DNA from: Candidatus Gastranaerophilales bacterium
Lineage (GTDB): Bacteria; Cyanobacteriota; Vampirovibrionia; Gastranaerophilales; Gastranaerophilaceae
Length of the DNA: 64,000 nt
Assembly: GCA_900770525.1 (NCBI GenBank)
Contig: CAAHDT010000034.1
Location: forward strand, 39,960-103,959
Direction of reading: 5' to 3'
The position numbers were made by a program, and so were the translations under genes. Of the stretch, positions 62,131-64,000 are shown in pieces; position 1 is the stretch's first letter, and each line of letters starts with the position of its first letter. Below the pieces are notes generated by a model. The model worked only from the letters and a program-made list of their open reading frames with translations. It was not told the origin of the DNA and searched no databases.

Positions 62131-62483
62131 TAGACTTCTCCGAGCAGTTTTTCTACAATAGATTTCATTTCATTAAATGACTTGCCGATTGCTCTTTCGT
62201 GTCCAACAAATATTATAGACAAATACTTCTGAGAATTTCCAACATTACCTTCTTTTAAAAGTAATCTGTAGCTTTCTCTCATTAATCTTTTTAAGCGATT
62301 TCTTTTGACGGCGCGTTTGTGGGTCTTTTTGCTGACAACAAAACCGACACGTGTAATATCATCATCATTCTTCTTGGAAATACCGGCAAATAACGCTATT
62401 CCGCCCTTATAAACGGAATGTTTAACTCTATAAGTTGCCGCAAATGCAGATTTTTTGGTAAGTCTTAAATTTCTAGGAAGCAT
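62130..62483 (-). CDS. rnpA: Ribonuclease P protein component
   Basis: A 117-residue basic protein with LTKKSAFAATYR at the start, the RNR-like motif KRAVKRNRLKRLMRES that binds RNase P RNA, and the VGFVVSKKTHKRAV strand. It helps the RNase P ribozyme remove 5' leaders from pre-tRNA. It lies downstream of rpmH, as in almost all bacteria. Confidence 0.96.
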   Translation of the reverse strand: MLPRNLRLTKKSAFAATYRVKHSVYKGGIALFAGISKKNDDDITRVGFVVSKKTHKRAVKRNRLKRLMRESYRLLLKEGNVGNSQKYLSIIFVGHERAIGKSFNEMKSIVEKLLGEV

Positions 62484-62503
62484 GGACTAAACCCCTCAAA
62501 ACA

Positions 62504-62540
62504 AAACAAACGGTCGTCTAAAAAGATGCACCGTTTGTTT
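62504..62540 (-). terminator. Hairpin between rpmH and rnpA, partial terminator or attenuator
   Basis: On the minus strand AAACAAACGG pairs with CCGTTTGTTT (10 bp), followed by T-rich GTTTTGTTTTG. It would lower rnpA expression relative to rpmH. Confidence 0.55.
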
Positions 62541-62563
62541 ATGTTATAAAATACTATTACAAA

Positions 62564-62716
62564 TTAAGCACGTTTTTTAGCAACGATACCAAGAGAGTGA
62601 CGACCTTTAGCACGACGTCTGTTGATAACTTCTCTACCGCCAGGGGTAGCCATTCTTGCTCTGAAACCGCTTACGTGTTGTCTTTTAATTTTTGTTCCTT
62701 CTAGTGTGCGTCTCAT
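62564..62716 (-). CDS. rpmH: Ribosomal protein L34
   Basis: A 50-residue protein, MRRTLEGTKIKRQHVSGFR followed by RMATPGGREVINRRRAKGRH and ending LGIVAKKRA. This is the canonical L34 pattern. AAAGGAAAT lies upstream of the ATG. It is followed by rnpA. dnaA and an origin are not seen in this window; instead proC is divergent. Confidence 0.96.
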   Translation of the reverse strand: MRRTLEGTKIKRQHVSGFRARMATPGGREVINRRRAKGRHSLGIVAKKRA

Positions 62717-62813
62717 TTTTCTAATTTCCTTTTAATTTTATTTGCCGTATAATTTTTATGTTAAATAAAAAAAACTGATTAGTCAACAAGTAAGTTAACG
62801 GAGGTTACGATAT

Positions 62814-63620
62814 ATGAACAAAAAAATAGGATTTATCGGTTGTGGGAAGATGGCAAGTGCCATAATTAAAGGAGTTTTGAGTTCTTGTAACAAGCATGAA
62901 TATGAAATTAAAGGGTCAGAAATAAACTGTGAAATAGCCGAACTTGCGCAAAGCAGATTAGGTATTCCTGTTCTTTCCGACAATAGGGCGCTTGTAATAG
63001 ACAGCGATGTTATTTTTATTGCGACAAAACCTAATTTTGTAATAAATGTACTTGAAGAAATTAAAGACGAAATTACTGAAAGTAAATTGGTCGTTTCTAT
63101 TGCTGCAGGTGTTAGTACTAAAAAAATAAATAAAATTCTTGGCGAAGTAAGAGTTGTAAGAGTTATGCCAAACACTCCTGCACTCGTAAAAGAGGGTATG
63201 AGCGGAGTTTGTAAAGGTGAATTTGCCTCAGAAGAAGATGTTGAATTTGTAATGAAATTATTATCAGGAATAGGCAAATGTATAGAAGTTGAAGAAAACC
63301 AAATTGATATTGTAACGGCAATTTCAGGTTCAGGACCTGCATTTTTCTACAAGGTAATTGAAGATATGGCAAGAGCAGGCGAAAAATTGGGCTTGGATTA
63401 TGATAAATCATTGTTGTTGGCAACACAAACCGCAATAGGTTCTGCCAGAATGGTTGAAAATCGAGGGGAGTTACCTGTTCAAACACTAATAGATAATGTT
63501 GCAACAAAAGGCGGTTGTACATTCGTTGGTATTTCCGTAATGAATGAAGAACATTCAGATAAATTATTCTATGATGTAATTGAAAAAACAACCGTAAAAG
63601 CTCACGAGCTTGGTGCATAA
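62814..63620 (+). CDS. proC: Pyrroline-5-carboxylate reductase
   Basis: A 268-residue protein. The Rossmann motif is IGFIGCGKMASAII at the start, VIFIATKPN follows, VVRVMPNTPALVKEGMSG is in the middle, and the family signature ISGSGPAFFYKVIEDMARAG and TIDNVATKGGCT-like DNVATKGGCT lie in the C-terminal half. It catalyses the last step of proline synthesis. It stands alone between rpmH (divergent) and a strong terminator. Confidence 0.96.
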   Translation: MNKKIGFIGCGKMASAIIKGVLSSCNKHEYEIKGSEINCEIAELAQSRLGIPVLSDNRALVIDSDVIFIATKPNFVINVLEEIKDEITESKLVVSIAAGVSTKKINKILGEVRVVRVMPNTPALVKEGMSGVCKGEFASEEDVEFVMKLLSGIGKCIEVEENQIDIVTAISGSGPAFFYKVIEDMARAGEKLGLDYDKSLLLATQTAIGSARMVENRGELPVQTLIDNVATKGGCTFVGISVMNEEHSDKLFYDVIEKTTVKAHELGA

Positions 63621-63641
63621 GAAATTTAATGAAAATTGATG

Positions 63642-63667
63642 GCGCGCAGTGAATATTCACTGCGCGC
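63642..63667. terminator. Perfect palindrome terminator after proC
   Basis: GCGCGCAGTGAA and TTCACTGCGCGC form a 13-bp stem with no real loop, followed by TTT. It is between convergent genes. Confidence 0.8.
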
Positions 63668-63784
63668 TTTCTACCCCCCCCTTAAACAAAGCAAAAAAAA
63701 ACGACTTTGGAAGTCGTTAAGGGAAAATAAAAGGGAAATTAATTAAAAAGGAAATTATTTTATTTGTTTTTAAAAACTTGTATA

Positions 63785-64000
63785 TTAGCCGAAGGTTTTG
63801 AATGTAGATTCAGTGTTCTTTTCTATAACCTTTTGAACGGCATCCATTTCAGTTTGGATTGCGTCTTGTTCAGTATCAAGTTGTTTAAGTCTTAATTCAA
63901 GACTTCTGTCTTCGGCTTGGATGATTTCAATCTTGCTGTTAATATTTTCAACTGATTTGTCGTATTTTGCTTTGTTGTAGTTGTATTGGTTCATCGCATC
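63785..64000 (-). CDS. Coiled-coil hypothetical protein, 5' end cut by the window
   Basis: The frame is open through the right edge (two codons before the first visible Met), so the start lies outside. The visible 71 residues are a heptad-patterned coiled coil (IEIIQAEDRSLELRLKQLDTEQDAIQTEMDAVQKVIEKN) ending STFKTFG. This C-terminus resembles conserved small helical proteins of unknown role that I have seen in several gut bacteria, which is from memory. No further domain is visible. Confidence 0.6.
   Translation of the reverse strand, partial: DAMNQYNYNKAKYDKSVENINSKIEIIQAEDRSLELRLKQLDTEQDAIQTEMDAVQKVIEKNTESTFKTFG

Noticed and set aside
62717..62813. Replication origin next to rpmH
   Set aside because: The gap is 97 bp, with no dnaA gene and no cluster of DnaA boxes.

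Overview
The window reads as one contig of an AT-rich, Gram-negative gut-type bacterium. Lipid A and LPS-export genes (lpxI, lpxB, an LptD-like protein), an MlaA-type lipid-transport protein and a classical autotransporter imply an outer membrane. A fused ADP-forming acetate-CoA ligase suggests a fermenter. Several small proteins share an N-terminal 'NQTNFxG'-like start, and many genes resemble nothing well known. Together this fits a member of Gastranaerophilales (Vampirovibrionia, 'Melainabacteria'). That placement is inferred from gene content only. TGA is used as a stop, so genetic code 11 applies.

The first third (1-30.3 kb) is mostly chromosomal housekeeping. It starts with an envelope operon (M23 peptidase, LptD-like, class II aldolase, LpxI, LpxB). 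Next come an odd subtilase-like/RNase H-like pair, a candidate small RNA, adk-map, and a lineage-specific protein with an ADP-ribosyltransferase-like C-terminus. They are followed by a TatD-linked radical SAM gene, acd, a DUF3137 tandem duplication, eno, dgt, crcB/fluC with an endonuclease IV-like gene, tig-clpP-clpX, and an acyltransferase-nitrilase-dacB operon.

From 30.4 to 34.4 kb a catalytic-domain-only tyrosine recombinase and a large Pmp-repeat autotransporter flank a 163-bp segment bounded by perfect 15-bp inverted repeats. This looks like a FimB/E-style invertible promoter switch. A ParD/ParE-type toxin-antitoxin pair and a GNAT-like protein follow.

From about 36 to 55.9 kb there is an accessory island. 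It holds a MuA-like DDE transposase, a MuB-like ATPase and a third overlapping gene, plus cargo: an HNH protein, RhuM-Fic, a tautomerase and DUF4186. It also holds a six-gene minus-strand defence operon in which type I restriction genes (hsdR, hsdM, hsdS) run with overlapping ends into an extra HsdM-like methylase and a Septu-like ATPase/HNH pair. The island is bracketed by a perfect 13-bp inverted repeat (36421 and 55682), by arrays of short AT-rich motifs, by two copies of an intergenic repeat family, and on the right by an elongator tRNA-Met.

The last part (56-64 kb) returns to chromosomal genes: der, a MarR regulator, lineage-specific small proteins, an MlaA-alpha/beta-hydrolase fusion, rnpA-rpmH and proC. 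Both window edges cut genes.
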